Part shown: positions 1-8,005 of the stretch, in pieces | How positions within the stretch are numbered: position 1 is the stretch's first letter | How the letters are laid out: each line of letters begins with the position of its first letter | Source of the DNA: Treponema sp. | GTDB taxonomy: Bacteria; Spirochaetota; Spirochaetia; Treponematales; Breznakiellaceae | NCBI GenBank assembly: GCA_031268385.1 | Contig: JAIRXH010000040.1 | Location: forward strand, 1 to 42,822 | Length of the DNA: 42,822 nt | Direction of reading: 5' to 3' | Position numbers and translations under genes: made by a program | Notes under the pieces: generated by a model | Databases searched by the model: none | Seen by the model: only the letters and a program-made list of their open reading frames with translations | Told to the model about the DNA's origin: nothing

Positions 1-6
1 ATAAAG

Positions 7-117
7 AAAATTCGCGGTGAAACTGCGAATTTTCTACTTTGCAGCCTGCCAAAACAGGCGTTTAATCGGGATTTTTGACACGACTAGTGTTAAAAATCCA
101 CTTTTTCAACAGCCTGT
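7..117 (+). promoter_or_regulatory. Structured leader with three inverted repeats upstream of the pentose genes
   Basis: Three inverted repeats lie ahead of the first gene. Arms 7-15 and 25-33 (AAAATTCGC / GCGAATTTT) could end an upstream transcript. Arms 44-48 and 55-59 (GCCTG / CAGGC) form a short hairpin. Arms 69-81 and 87-99 (GGATTTTTGACAC / GTGTTAAAAATCC) match at 12 of 13 positions around a 5-nt loop. In addition 53-59 (AACAGGC) is complementary to 111-117 (GCCTGTT), so it could pair either with the short upstream arm or across the third hairpin. I found no convincing -35/-10 pair. The role (terminator, operator or attenuator) is not decided by the sequence. Confidence 0.45.
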
Positions 118-144
118 TACAGATGTGTTGCAAGGAGTTATACC

Positions 145-1362
145 ATGTCCAACCGGTCGCTTGTAGAAAAAACCCTTGAATCGGGGGGAGGGATCTTCCG
201 GCTGAATCCTGTCTTTGTTCCCCGGCCCTTCGGCAAGGCCGGGCGGAGGCTCAAGCTGCACCCGGACGACTATTACGCGCTGGGGCTTGAACGCGGTTCA
301 ATAAAGGAGCGGTGGTTTTCTTCCACCATTGCCGCCCAGAATGGTCCGCTGGCGGCCGCGGACGAGGGGATGAGTTATGTGGCCGCGAGTTATGAAAATG
401 ACGAAAAATTCAGCCTGAAGGAAGCTGTCGATCTTCTGGGCGCCGGTATTGTCGGGGAAGAACTGATGAAAAAATACGGCGGCTGGCCCATGTATTCAAA
501 ATTTTTCGACTATAACAATCCCCTCTTCCATCATGTGCACCTCATGTTTGAGGACGCCGGGCGGGTCGGCAAGCTCGGCAAGCCTGAATCGTACTACTTT
601 CCCAGGCAGTTGAATAACCATACGGGCGAATTTAACGCCACCTACTTCGGGTTCGATCCCGGCGCCAAACCGGAGCAGGTCAAACAGCGCCTCCGCGATT
701 ACAACAGGGGCGATAACCGCATCACCGAATTGTCCCGGGCGTACAGGGTGGAACTTGGGACGGGCTGGTACACGCCGGCGGGGGTTATCCACGCTCCGGC
801 TTCCGTGCTTACCTATGAACCGCAGTGGAATTCGGACGTGAATTCGGTTCAGGAAAATGTCGTCTCGGGTGAAATATACCCAAGGGAATTCCTCGTGGCC
901 GAATGTCCCCCTGAAAAAAAAGAGGACATCGACTACATTTTCGGCCTTCTTGACTGGGAAAAAAACATCGATCCCGATTACAAAAAGCACTATTTCAGGC
1001 CGCCTGTAACCGTTGTTTCCGATTCCGCCCATACGGAAAAGTGGGTTTCCTATGCCAACGACTATTTCGGCGCGAAGGAGTTGACGGTTGAACCGGGAAA
1101 AAGCGTCACGGTAAGGGACGGGGCGGCGTACGGTCTCATCTGCATACAGGGCCGGGGTACGATAGGCACATTCATCATTGAGGCCCCTACCCTGCTCCGT
1201 TTCGGGCGGCAGAGTACGGATGAATTTTTTGTCAGTGAAGGCGCGGCAAAGAGCGGCGTTACCCTTGTCAACGGAAGTCCTGTTGAACCGCTTGTCATTC
1301 TGAAGCACTTCGGGCCCAATCATCCGGACATGCCCAAGACGGTTCCCCCCGAGGCCTGGTAG
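145..1362 (+). CDS. Cupin-fold sugar isomerase-like protein
   Basis: Encodes 405 residues, starting at an ATG preceded by AAGGAG about 7 nt upstream. The middle of the protein has a cupin-like metal-site pattern (FHHVHLMFED, then a downstream WYTPAGVIHAP stretch), resembling phosphomannose-isomerase-like or lyxose-isomerase-like cupins. It is longer than simple single-cupin isomerases and has a second beta-rich C-terminal part (VTVRDGAAYGLICIQGRGT), so a bicupin layout is likely. It is the first gene of a compact + strand operon with a pentulose kinase 4 bp downstream and a sugar-phosphate epimerase. This makes an aldose-ketose isomerase supplying the kinase a reasonable inference. The substrate is not shown by the sequence, and a non-catalytic cupin cannot be excluded. 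No signal peptide is visible, so it should be cytoplasmic. Confidence 0.7.
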   Translation: MSNRSLVEKTLESGGGIFRLNPVFVPRPFGKAGRRLKLHPDDYYALGLERGSIKERWFSSTIAAQNGPLAAADEGMSYVAASYENDEKFSLKEAVDLLGAGIVGEELMKKYGGWPMYSKFFDYNNPLFHHVHLMFEDAGRVGKLGKPESYYFPRQLNNHTGEFNATYFGFDPGAKPEQVKQRLRDYNRGDNRITELSRAYRVELGTGWYTPAGVIHAPASVLTYEPQWNSDVNSVQENVVSGEIYPREFLVAECPPEKKEDIDYIFGLLDWEKNIDPDYKKHYFRPPVTVVSDSAHTEKWVSYANDYFGAKELTVEPGKSVTVRDGAAYGLICIQGRGTIGTFIIEAPTLLRFGRQSTDEFFVSEGAAKSGVTLVNGSPVEPLVILKHFGPNHPDMPKTVPPEAW

Positions 1363-1366
1363 ACGT

Positions 1367-2878
1367 ATGGAACCGTGTGTTCTCGGCATAGACAACGGCG
1401 GAACCGTCATCAAGGCGGCGCTTTTTTCGGCGCAAGGCAGGGAGCTGGCGGTTTCTTCCCGCCAAACCGGCGTACTTACCCCCCGGCCCGGTTATACCGA
1501 ACGGGACATGGAGGGGCTGTGGGAGCAAAACTGCGCCTGCATCCGGGAAGTGATTGCCGGATCGGGGGTGGATCCCGCGGGCATAGCCGGGGTGGGAGTA
1601 TGCGGTCACGGGAAGGGCCTTTACCTCTGGGGAAAAAACGGGAAGCCTGCGTATAACGGCATTATCTCGACCGACAACCGCGCCTGGCAGTACCCTGAAA
1701 AATGGAAAAAGGACGGAACCTTCGAAAGGCTCTACCCCCGCCTCTGCCAGGAGATCATGGCGTGTCAGCCGGTCCCGCTGCTTGCCTGGTTCAAGGATCA
1801 CGACAGGGCGGTTTACGATTCAATACTCCACGTGTTCTCCGTAACGGATTACATACGTTTCAGGCTTTCCGGAGAGGCCTGGAGCGAGGCGACCAACAGT
1901 TCGGGATCGGCCCTGATGAATGTCCGGGACGCCCGCTTTGACCGGGACATGCTTGAGGCGTTCGGCATAGGCGAGGTTTTTGACATGCTGCCGCCCGTCC
2001 GCCATTCAGGCGAAATCTGCGGGACCGTCGGCGCCGAGGCGGCCGCCCTCACCGGTCTGGCCCCGGGTACGCCCGTGGCGGGCGGCATGTTCGACATTGA
2101 CGCCTGCGCCATCGCCATGTCCATTACAAAACCGGAACATTTCTGCACCATCACCGGAACCTGGAGCATCAACGAATTTATCGCCCCCGCTCCCATTACC
2201 GGCACATCCATCGCCATGAATTCCCTTTACGCCATTCCCGGCTGGTATCTTCTGGAGGATTCAAGCGCGACAGGAGCGGGCAATCTGGAATGGGTGATAC
2301 GGAACTGTTTTGAAAACGAAACCATCCGTGAAGGGAAAAAATTCTACGCCTGGCTTGACGGGGAAGCGGCAAAAATAGCGCCGGAAAATTCCGACGTGTA
2401 TTTCCTTCCGTTTCTTTACGGTTCAAACCGCCACCCCCTGGCAAAGGGATCTTTCGCGGGCCTCACAAGTTTTCATACCAAATTTCACATGCTCCGCGCC
2501 GTATACGAAGGAGCGGCTTTTTCAGCCAAAAGCCACATAGACAGGCTGCTTTCGGTACGGGAAAAACCCGCCGCGATACGCCTTGCCGGAGGGGCCGCGA
2601 ACTCGGGGCTCTGGGTCAAGATATACGCCGACGTGCTGGAACTGCCGGTGGAAACCGTCACCGGCGTAAGGGAACTGGGGGCGCTTGGCGCGGGAATGGC
2701 CGCCGCCGTCGCCGCCGGCGTGTATCCCGGTTATGTGGAAGCGGCGGAAAGCATGGTGCGTATTTCCCCGCCTGTCGCTCCTGACGGCGGAACCTTCCCC
2801 ATATACAGGCAAAAATATGAAAAGTACCTCGCCGTCTGCGAAGCGCTTGATACCGTCTGGAACCGTTTTGAGGTATAA
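1367..2878 (+). CDS. lyxK: FGGY-family carbohydrate kinase, probable L-xylulose kinase
   Basis: Encodes 503 residues, normal for FGGY kinases. The N-terminal phosphate-binding loop (LGIDNGGTVIKAALF, near residues 6-20), the GYTERDMEGLW and GVGVCGHGKGLYLWGKNGKP segments and the C-terminal FGGY ATP-site region (IRLAGGAANSGLWVKIYAD) are all present. The overall pattern is closest in my memory to E. coli LyxK, which phosphorylates L-xylulose to L-xylulose 5-phosphate; D-xylulose or L-ribulose kinase activity is the main alternative. The gene starts 4 bp after the cupin gene. Its last codons carry the GAGGT that probably serves as the ribosome site of the next gene. The neighbouring epimerase would use the predicted product, which supports the L-xylulose assignment. 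Confidence 0.8.
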   Translation: MEPCVLGIDNGGTVIKAALFSAQGRELAVSSRQTGVLTPRPGYTERDMEGLWEQNCACIREVIAGSGVDPAGIAGVGVCGHGKGLYLWGKNGKPAYNGIISTDNRAWQYPEKWKKDGTFERLYPRLCQEIMACQPVPLLAWFKDHDRAVYDSILHVFSVTDYIRFRLSGEAWSEATNSSGSALMNVRDARFDRDMLEAFGIGEVFDMLPPVRHSGEICGTVGAEAAALTGLAPGTPVAGGMFDIDACAIAMSITKPEHFCTITGTWSINEFIAPAPITGTSIAMNSLYAIPGWYLLEDSSATGAGNLEWVIRNCFENETIREGKKFYAWLDGEAAKIAPENSDVYFLPFLYGSNRHPLAKGSFAGLTSFHTKFHMLRAVYEGAAFSAKSHIDRLLSVREKPAAIRLAGGAANSGLWVKIYADVLELPVETVTGVRELGALGAGMAAAVAAGVYPGYVEAAESMVRISPPVAPDGGTFPIYRQKYEKYLAVCEALDTVWNRFEV

Positions 2879-2881
2879 ACC

Positions 2882-3808
2882 GTGACAAACAACAGTGGCG
2901 CGCCTTGTTACAGGCTTGGCCTTTATGAAAAAAGCATGCCCGGAAGTCTCGGTATCGCCCAAAAACTTGCTGAAGCCCGAAAGGCGGGATTTGATTATCT
3001 TGAATTGTCCATTGATGAAACCGATGAAAAACTGGGCCGTCTTGAATGGAAGGAGGAAACGGTCGCGCTTCGCTGCGGCATGGAAAAAACGGGCGTCCCC
3101 ATTCTTTCAATCTGTCTTTCCGGGCACCGCCGCTTTCCGCTGGGAGATCCCGATCCCGCCGCCGCGAGACGGAGCCTTGAAATTATGGAAAGCGCGGTTT
3201 CGCTTGCCTCCCGCCTTGGGGCCCGCGTTATACAGATAGCCGGGTATGATGTGTATTACAAGGAATCCAATGAAGACACCCGGCGGATCTTCGCCGGAAA
3301 CCTTGAGCGTTCCGTGGAAATGGCCTCGCGCGAGGGGGTGACGCTTGCCTTCGAGACCATGGAAACCCCCTTTATCGATACGGTTGAAAAAGCCCTGTAC
3401 TGGATCAAACGTTTTCCGTCCCCCTTTCTCCAGATATACCCCGACACCGGCAACATCACCAACGCGGCGCTTTTATACGGCGGCAAAGCGGACGAGGACC
3501 TGGCAAAAGGGGCGGGTCATATCGCCGCCCTTCATCTCAAGGAATCAAAACCCGGAATATACCGGGAGGTTCCCTATGGTGAAGGCCACGTGGATTTTGC
3601 CGCCCTGGCGGGAAGCGCCCTGCGCCTTGGAACACGGCTCTTTGTCGGCGAATTCTGGTACAACAAGGACGGCGGCGACTGGCGGACAACGCTCCGGGAA
3701 AACAACAAATTTTTACGGGATGTTCTTGACGCCGCGGCGGAAACCCTTCGGAAAGAGAGAAGACCGCCCGCACAGATCCACAAACCGGAGCAAGGTAACA
3801 CCGATTGA
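2882..3808 (+). CDS. ulaE: L-ribulose-5-phosphate / L-xylulose-5-phosphate 3-epimerase
   Basis: Encodes 308 residues starting at GTG, with GAGGT overlapping the stop of the kinase gene. It is a TIM-barrel xylose-isomerase-like enzyme of the UlaE/SgbU type. Characteristic segments include the N-terminal LGLYEKSMP, the ICLSGHRRFPLG loop, VIQIAGYDVYY, a metal-site FETMET segment, IYPDTGNI and the C-terminal HLKESKPGIYREVPYGEGHVDF stretch with FVGEFWYN. Known members interconvert L-xylulose 5-phosphate and L-ribulose 5-phosphate. Together with the kinase it would feed L-ribulose 5-phosphate towards a 4-epimerase, which is not in this window. The stop codon lies 16 bp from the stop of the convergent CBM6-like gene. 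Confidence 0.85.
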   Translation: MTNNSGAPCYRLGLYEKSMPGSLGIAQKLAEARKAGFDYLELSIDETDEKLGRLEWKEETVALRCGMEKTGVPILSICLSGHRRFPLGDPDPAAARRSLEIMESAVSLASRLGARVIQIAGYDVYYKESNEDTRRIFAGNLERSVEMASREGVTLAFETMETPFIDTVEKALYWIKRFPSPFLQIYPDTGNITNAALLYGGKADEDLAKGAGHIAALHLKESKPGIYREVPYGEGHVDFAALAGSALRLGTRLFVGEFWYNKDGGDWRTTLRENNKFLRDVLDAAAETLRKERRPPAQIHKPEQGNTD

Positions 3809-3824
3809 TTTGTGGCTAACGGCG

Positions 3825-4493
3825 TTACCCTGTCCGTGACGCGGCCAAACACGGCGCGGCCTGCCTCAGGGAGCCTTCCTTCAGTTTGAACTCCAGACAG
3901 GCATAATTCATGTTCCCCTCTTCCGCGGTTTTCAGGGTCAGGACGTGTATACCGGCGGACAAAGATATTTCGCCCACATGCTGACGGTTCCAGTGATGCC
4001 ACTGCCGCCACTCAACCGGATCGGCGGCATCATAAGTAGATTCAATCGTGCAAACCAGCGTCTCCCCGTTTTCCGCGTCAAGCGTTATTTTCCCTCCCCG
4101 GCGTGATGTATAGAGGATCGTTACCGAATACAAACCATCCGCTTCAACCTGTACAGTGTATTTGAGCCATTCACCGGGCACGGTCCAGCCCACATAGAGG
4201 AGATCTTTTTCGGGCTGGACCCTGTTGAAGGGACTGTTGTCAATCTCGTCATGGTATTTGACATAACTTGTATCCACCCCTTCATTGATACGAAAACTGT
4301 GCAGATAGCTGCCGTTTACCGGGTTAAGCTCCCCGCTGCCGTGATTTTCAGGATCACTGTCGTGGTAGGCCACCCCTTCCCCGCCTGTATCATAACAGGC
4401 GCATAGTACCCTGCCGGGGATCTTCTGCGGTCCCCCAGGCCATTTTTCATCGGCATAGGGCCTGCCCCGATAGTCCGAACCGGTTTGACTCAT
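3825..4493 (-). CDS. Stand-alone CBM6-like carbohydrate-binding protein without signal peptide
   Basis: Encodes 222 residues if started at the ATG at 4493, which has AGGAG 7 nt upstream. The same frame stays open further upstream but has no better ribosome site. The sequence reads like a CBM family 6 beta-sandwich: an ACYDTGGEGVAYHDSDPEN entry, then VGWTVPGEWLKYTVQVEADGLYSVTILY, WRQWHHWNRQ, and ISLSAGIHVLTLK near the end. No catalytic domain, signal peptide, lipobox or membrane segment is visible, so the product looks cytoplasmic, which is unusual for a CBM. It is the last gene of the - strand sugar-uptake operon, 147 bp after the binding-protein gene and behind a terminator-like hairpin. It could bind imported oligosaccharide. 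A role is not established. Confidence 0.7.
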   Translation of the reverse strand: MSQTGSDYRGRPYADEKWPGGPQKIPGRVLCACYDTGGEGVAYHDSDPENHGSGELNPVNGSYLHSFRINEGVDTSYVKYHDEIDNSPFNRVQPEKDLLYVGWTVPGEWLKYTVQVEADGLYSVTILYTSRRGGKITLDAENGETLVCTIESTYDAADPVEWRQWHHWNRQHVGEISLSAGIHVLTLKTAEEGNMNYACLEFKLKEGSLRQAAPCLAASRTG

Positions 4494-4599
4494 AGCTGTC
4501 TCCTGTTGTGTTATGGCCGAATCGTTTTTGTCGGCAAGCCGCCTTCCCCGTATTCCGCCGGGTTGGCTATGATTATTTCCATAAAAATATCCTTGCCGG

Positions 4600-4629
4600 A
4601 AAAGTCCCTGAAAACCGGTTTCAGGGACT
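4600..4629 (-). terminator. Intercistronic terminator or attenuator after the solute-binding protein gene
   Basis: Arms 4603-4613 and 4619-4629 are perfectly complementary (11 bp, AGTCCCTGAAA in the transcript) around a 5-nt CCGGT loop. The transcript continues with a short run of U. It lies just downstream of the binding-protein stop at 4641 and upstream of the CBM6-like gene. It probably lowers read-through into the latter or stabilises the upstream mRNA 3' end. Confidence 0.6.
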
Positions 4630-4640
4630 CGGGGCAATTT

Positions 4641-6152
4641 TCAGTTGGACAGATCCGCCAAATAATTGTCCATCTGGGTTTGAAGTACCGCGCGAACTTT
4701 TTCAACACCGGCGGCTTCCATCTTCTCTTTATATTCGGACAGCCGCGACTTGTCTACATAGCCAAGTTCCAGAGGCCACCAGTACTGATGATGAGCCGCA
4801 ATACAGGCGGCGAATTCAGTCTCGACAGAAGTCGTGTCTATTTGCAGGGACTGGAATTTCTGGGATCTGACGCCGTCCTTGATGCGGGAATCCCAATCGG
4901 CCTTCATGACCTTAATCTCGGGAGGATCTCCAATGGTGGGAAGGAAGAATTCATTGGTACGGGCGGTCCACAGGGCAGAGAAACCATAGTCGTCGGTATT
5001 GAGGGGTTTTACATACTCCTGGCCGTCGATGACTTCTACATCGTAACTCTTTCCTTTTATGCCGTAAAAGAAAGCCCGCCAGACTTCCTCATCGTTGGTA
5101 ACAAGATCGTAAAGGGCAAGAGCCCGTTCCGGGTTTTTGGCGGTATTGGAAACTACCAACGCGTCCTGGGTAAAGGGCAGGTTGGAAATATCACCGACCA
5201 TATTGCTGTAGCGGATATCCCACTGGGGATTGTTATGCACTTCGCCAATCCATGTATCGGGATTGTGGATGCGGGAAGCCGCTTTACCGCTGCGGATCTT
5301 CGCGCTGTCTGTATCGGAAAGGGCGTTTTTCGGATAAAAACCGGCATTGTTCCAACGCTCAATCATGCCGAGAAAATCATTTACATGTTCGTATTCCCAC
5401 AGGGGGATAATCTTGGGATGATCCAGCCGGGGATCAAAAAAGAGGAAATCCATACCCTTGAACATGAAATAATCATCATTTTGAATATAGAGACTGTCTA
5501 TTTCCGATCCAAAAGAATAAATGTCAATAGGCTCTATACCGGGGTTATTGTCTTTTACAATCCGCAGGTATTTTTCATAATCGTCTATCGTTTCCATTTT
5601 GCCGTCCCAGCCATAGGGGAGGGCAAGATCCGCCCGGTACAGGGGGCCATAGGCTGAATAGGTGGCCTGAAGAGTAGGAACGGCATAGATATTCCCGTTC
5701 ACCGTTGCCTGCTGCAGAGCGGTCTTTGACTGGCGGGCGTAGTTCCCGGGCGCGTACTTCGGAAAGAGTTCATCCAGTTCCATGAAAGCCCCCTTCTGCG
5801 CCAGAGGGGTGAAATTGAGCCATGTGGCGGCGTAGGAAAGATCGAATTCTTCCCCGGAAGAAAATAGCAGCGAATACTTGTTGGTAAACTCCGCCCATGG
5901 AATCCAGTTTATCTTCAGAGTACAATTGAGTTTTTCAACAAGCAGCCTGTTGAAGTTCTCATAAATCTCCGACTGCCTGGGCGGCTCATCGCTGACAACA
6001 TACAGCGAAATTTCCACCCGTCTTGATGTATCAAGTTCTCCCGGGGAAGAACCCGCGGACACACCGGTTTTCTTTTGGCATCCCGCGAACACAAGACCCA
6101 GGAACAACACCGGCAGCATCGTACGAAGGAATACCACGACTGATCCTTTCAT
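4641..6152 (-). CDS. Extracellular solute-binding lipoprotein of a CUT1 sugar ABC transporter
   Basis: Encodes 503 residues from the ATG at 6152, which has AAGGAG 6 nt upstream; the in-frame extension to 6215 has no ribosome site and overlaps the permease gene. The N-terminus is a lipoprotein signal (basic start, hydrophobic stretch, lipobox LVFAGC with Cys25). The mature part is a long family-1 type binding protein of the kind found with LplB/LplC or YteP/YtcP permeases, which usually take up complex oligosaccharides. Segments such as FEWDLSYAATW-like FDLSYAATWLNF and YAVPTLQATYSAYGPLYR fit the two-lobed fold. No transport ATPase gene is in the operon, so a shared MsmX-like ATPase encoded elsewhere is inferred. 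The ligand cannot be read from the sequence. Confidence 0.87.
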   Translation of the reverse strand: MKGSVVVFLRTMLPVLFLGLVFAGCQKKTGVSAGSSPGELDTSRRVEISLYVVSDEPPRQSEIYENFNRLLVEKLNCTLKINWIPWAEFTNKYSLLFSSGEEFDLSYAATWLNFTPLAQKGAFMELDELFPKYAPGNYARQSKTALQQATVNGNIYAVPTLQATYSAYGPLYRADLALPYGWDGKMETIDDYEKYLRIVKDNNPGIEPIDIYSFGSEIDSLYIQNDDYFMFKGMDFLFFDPRLDHPKIIPLWEYEHVNDFLGMIERWNNAGFYPKNALSDTDSAKIRSGKAASRIHNPDTWIGEVHNNPQWDIRYSNMVGDISNLPFTQDALVVSNTAKNPERALALYDLVTNDEEVWRAFFYGIKGKSYDVEVIDGQEYVKPLNTDDYGFSALWTARTNEFFLPTIGDPPEIKVMKADWDSRIKDGVRSQKFQSLQIDTTSVETEFAACIAAHHQYWWPLELGYVDKSRLSEYKEKMEAAGVEKVRAVLQTQMDNYLADLSN

Positions 6153-6195
6153 CTTTTTCTCCTTGATTGTAATATACAAAGCCGGAGTATAAACC

Positions 6196-7092
6196 CTAGC
6201 CTTTGACCGAACCAATGGTTACACCCTTTATAAAATATTTCTGTATAAAAGGATAAAGCAGAACAACAGGACCTGTAGCAACTACCGCCATGGCCAGCTT
6301 GAGCGCGTTGGTAGGCACATTTTCTACCCGTATGCCTACCTGACTGGCAATCTGCGACATGGCCTGTACCCGCATCAAAATATCGTAGAGCATGTACTGC
6401 AGGGGGTACTTGTCCTGGGAGTTGATGTAAAGCATGGCGTTGTACCAGTCGTTCCAGTAACCCAGGGCCATAAAAAGCCCGATGGTAGCAAGACCGGACG
6501 GCAGCAGGGGCAGAATAATACGGATAAAGATGGGGAATTCGCCGGCGCCGTCTATCTTCGCCGATTCTATCAGGGCATGCGGTATGGCGCTTACAAAACT
6601 CCGCATAATAAGAAGGTAAAAAACATTGAACATGCCCGGCAGAATAAGGGCAAGAAAACTGTCTTTCAAATGGAGATACCGTATGTAAAAAATATAGGTA
6701 CAGACCATGCCGCCGTTAAAGAGGGTTGTAAGATAGAAAAAAAATGAAAACATGTTTCTGTATCTGAAAGATTTCCGGCTGATAACATAGGCGGTCATGG
6801 TAACAAGAAAAAGCCCTCCAAAGGTGCCCGCGGCAGTGATAAAAACAGAAACGCCGTATGCCCTTACAATTCGAACAGGGTTTTTAAAAACCATGCTGTA
6901 CGCTTCGGTGGTAAATTCACGGGGCAGTACCGAGTAACCATAAAAACGTATGGCATGTTCGGAGCTGAATGATCCCGAGATGAGCAGGACAAAAGGAAAA
7001 AGGCAGGCAAGGGCGATTATTGTAATAATAAAAACGCCTGACACATGAAAAACAACCGTGGAAAAAGAGTTCCGTCCCCTAAAATAACGCAT
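6196..7092 (-). CDS. Carbohydrate ABC transporter permease (YtcP/LplC type)
   Basis: Encodes 298 residues from the ATG at 7092 (GAGG 6 nt upstream). A start at 7116 would add 8 residues. The ATG overlaps the end of the preceding permease gene by 14 bp, which indicates translational coupling. About six hydrophobic segments are visible. The cytoplasmic EAA loop reads ESAKIDGAGEFPIFIRIILPLLP, the site that contacts the ATPase. The C-terminus ends QKYFIKGVTIGSVKG, which is typical of the second CUT1 permease. It would form a heterodimeric channel with the product of the upstream gene and take substrate from the lipoprotein encoded next. Confidence 0.9.
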   Translation of the reverse strand: MRYFRGRNSFSTVVFHVSGVFIITIIALACLFPFVLLISGSFSSEHAIRFYGYSVLPREFTTEAYSMVFKNPVRIVRAYGVSVFITAAGTFGGLFLVTMTAYVISRKSFRYRNMFSFFFYLTTLFNGGMVCTYIFYIRYLHLKDSFLALILPGMFNVFYLLIMRSFVSAIPHALIESAKIDGAGEFPIFIRIILPLLPSGLATIGLFMALGYWNDWYNAMLYINSQDKYPLQYMLYDILMRVQAMSQIASQVGIRVENVPTNALKLAMAVVATGPVVLLYPFIQKYFIKGVTIGSVKG

Positions 7093-8005
7093 AGTCGGCC
7101 TCGATTCTTTTGACAAACTGATTCACCGCCACTATGATGACAAAGCACAGCACCGACTGGTACAGCGTTGCGGCCGCGGTCATACCGATATTTGTTCCGT
7201 TTGTAAGAAGGGACCGAAACACATAGGTATCAATCACATCGGTAACATTGAAAAGCTGGCCGTTTTGACCTACTATCTGGTAGAACATTTCGAAATCACC
7301 CCGCAGTATACGGCCTATCTGCAAAAGGAACATGATGATCACCGTAGACCGTATGGAAGGAAACGTAATGTGCCATATCTTCCTGAAGATATTTGCCCCG
7401 TCTATGTCGGCGGCCTCAAAACACTCGGGATCTATGGCGGTTATGGCGGCAATGTAAATAATCGAATTGTAACCGCACCACTTCCAGGAGTTAAACGCAC
7501 AGATGATAACAGGCCAAACCCCGGGCTTCGCGTAAACATTTACCGGGTCCTTTCCCAGCAGGGAAAGAATACTGTTGAGCACGCCGGTTTCATAGTTAAA
7601 GATGTTAAAAACAAAAGTTCCCACAATGACCCAGGAGATGAAATAGGGAAGAAAAATAACCGACTGGCAGAAACGTTTGTACAGTTTTCCTCCCATTTCG
7701 GAAATAATCACCGCGATGATAATCGCCAGCGCCTGGGAAGTGACAAGGTTAAGAAGGTTGTACAGTATCGTGTTTTTGGTAATAAGCCAGCCTGTACCCG
7801 AAATAAAAAGAAAGCGGAAATTTTCAAAACCGTGCCAGGCACTGCCGAATATACCCCTGTCGTAACGGTAGTTTTTAAAGGCCAGGACGAGGCCTGCCAT
7901 GGGGACATACTGGAGCACAAAAACCAGCAGCACCGCCGGGAGTATCATGAGAAAAAGCGACCCGTTGTTCCTCAGTTCCGCGAAAAAACCGTTATTTTTC
8001 AGCAT
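7079..8005 (-). CDS. Carbohydrate ABC transporter permease (YteP/LplB type)
   Basis: Encodes 308 residues from the ATG at 8005, preceded by GGGAGGT with about 4 nt spacing; the open frame to 8155 lies inside the regulator gene and is not needed. It has the N-terminal LplB-like pattern (LMILPAVLLVFVLQYVPMAGLVLAFKNY split over one membrane segment and loop), about six membrane segments and an EAA loop reading EAADIDGANIFRKIWHITFP. It overlaps the LacI regulator by 14 bp upstream and the second permease by 14 bp downstream, so regulator and transporter are one transcription unit. Substrate is probably an oligosaccharide. Confidence 0.9.
   Translation of the reverse strand: MLKNNGFFAELRNNGSLFLMILPAVLLVFVLQYVPMAGLVLAFKNYRYDRGIFGSAWHGFENFRFLFISGTGWLITKNTILYNLLNLVTSQALAIIIAVIISEMGGKLYKRFCQSVIFLPYFISWVIVGTFVFNIFNYETGVLNSILSLLGKDPVNVYAKPGVWPVIICAFNSWKWCGYNSIIYIAAITAIDPECFEAADIDGANIFRKIWHITFPSIRSTVIIMFLLQIGRILRGDFEMFYQIVGQNGQLFNVTDVIDTYVFRSLLTNGTNIGMTAAATLYQSVLCFVIIVAVNQFVKRIEADYALF

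Noticed and set aside
496-1413. Long open frame on the - strand opposite the cupin gene
   Set aside because: It is fully opposite a gene with clear family features and a good ribosome site, and its own translation shows no recognisable motif.
3794-3829. Inverted repeat GGTAACACC / GGCGTTACC across the two convergent stop codons
   Set aside because: One mismatch, an 18-nt loop and no U-run on either side; too weak to call a bidirectional terminator.
4485-5657. 390-codon open frame on the + strand opposite the solute-binding protein gene
   Set aside because: Composition looks like a reverse-strand shadow; the - strand frame has a lipoprotein signal and family match.
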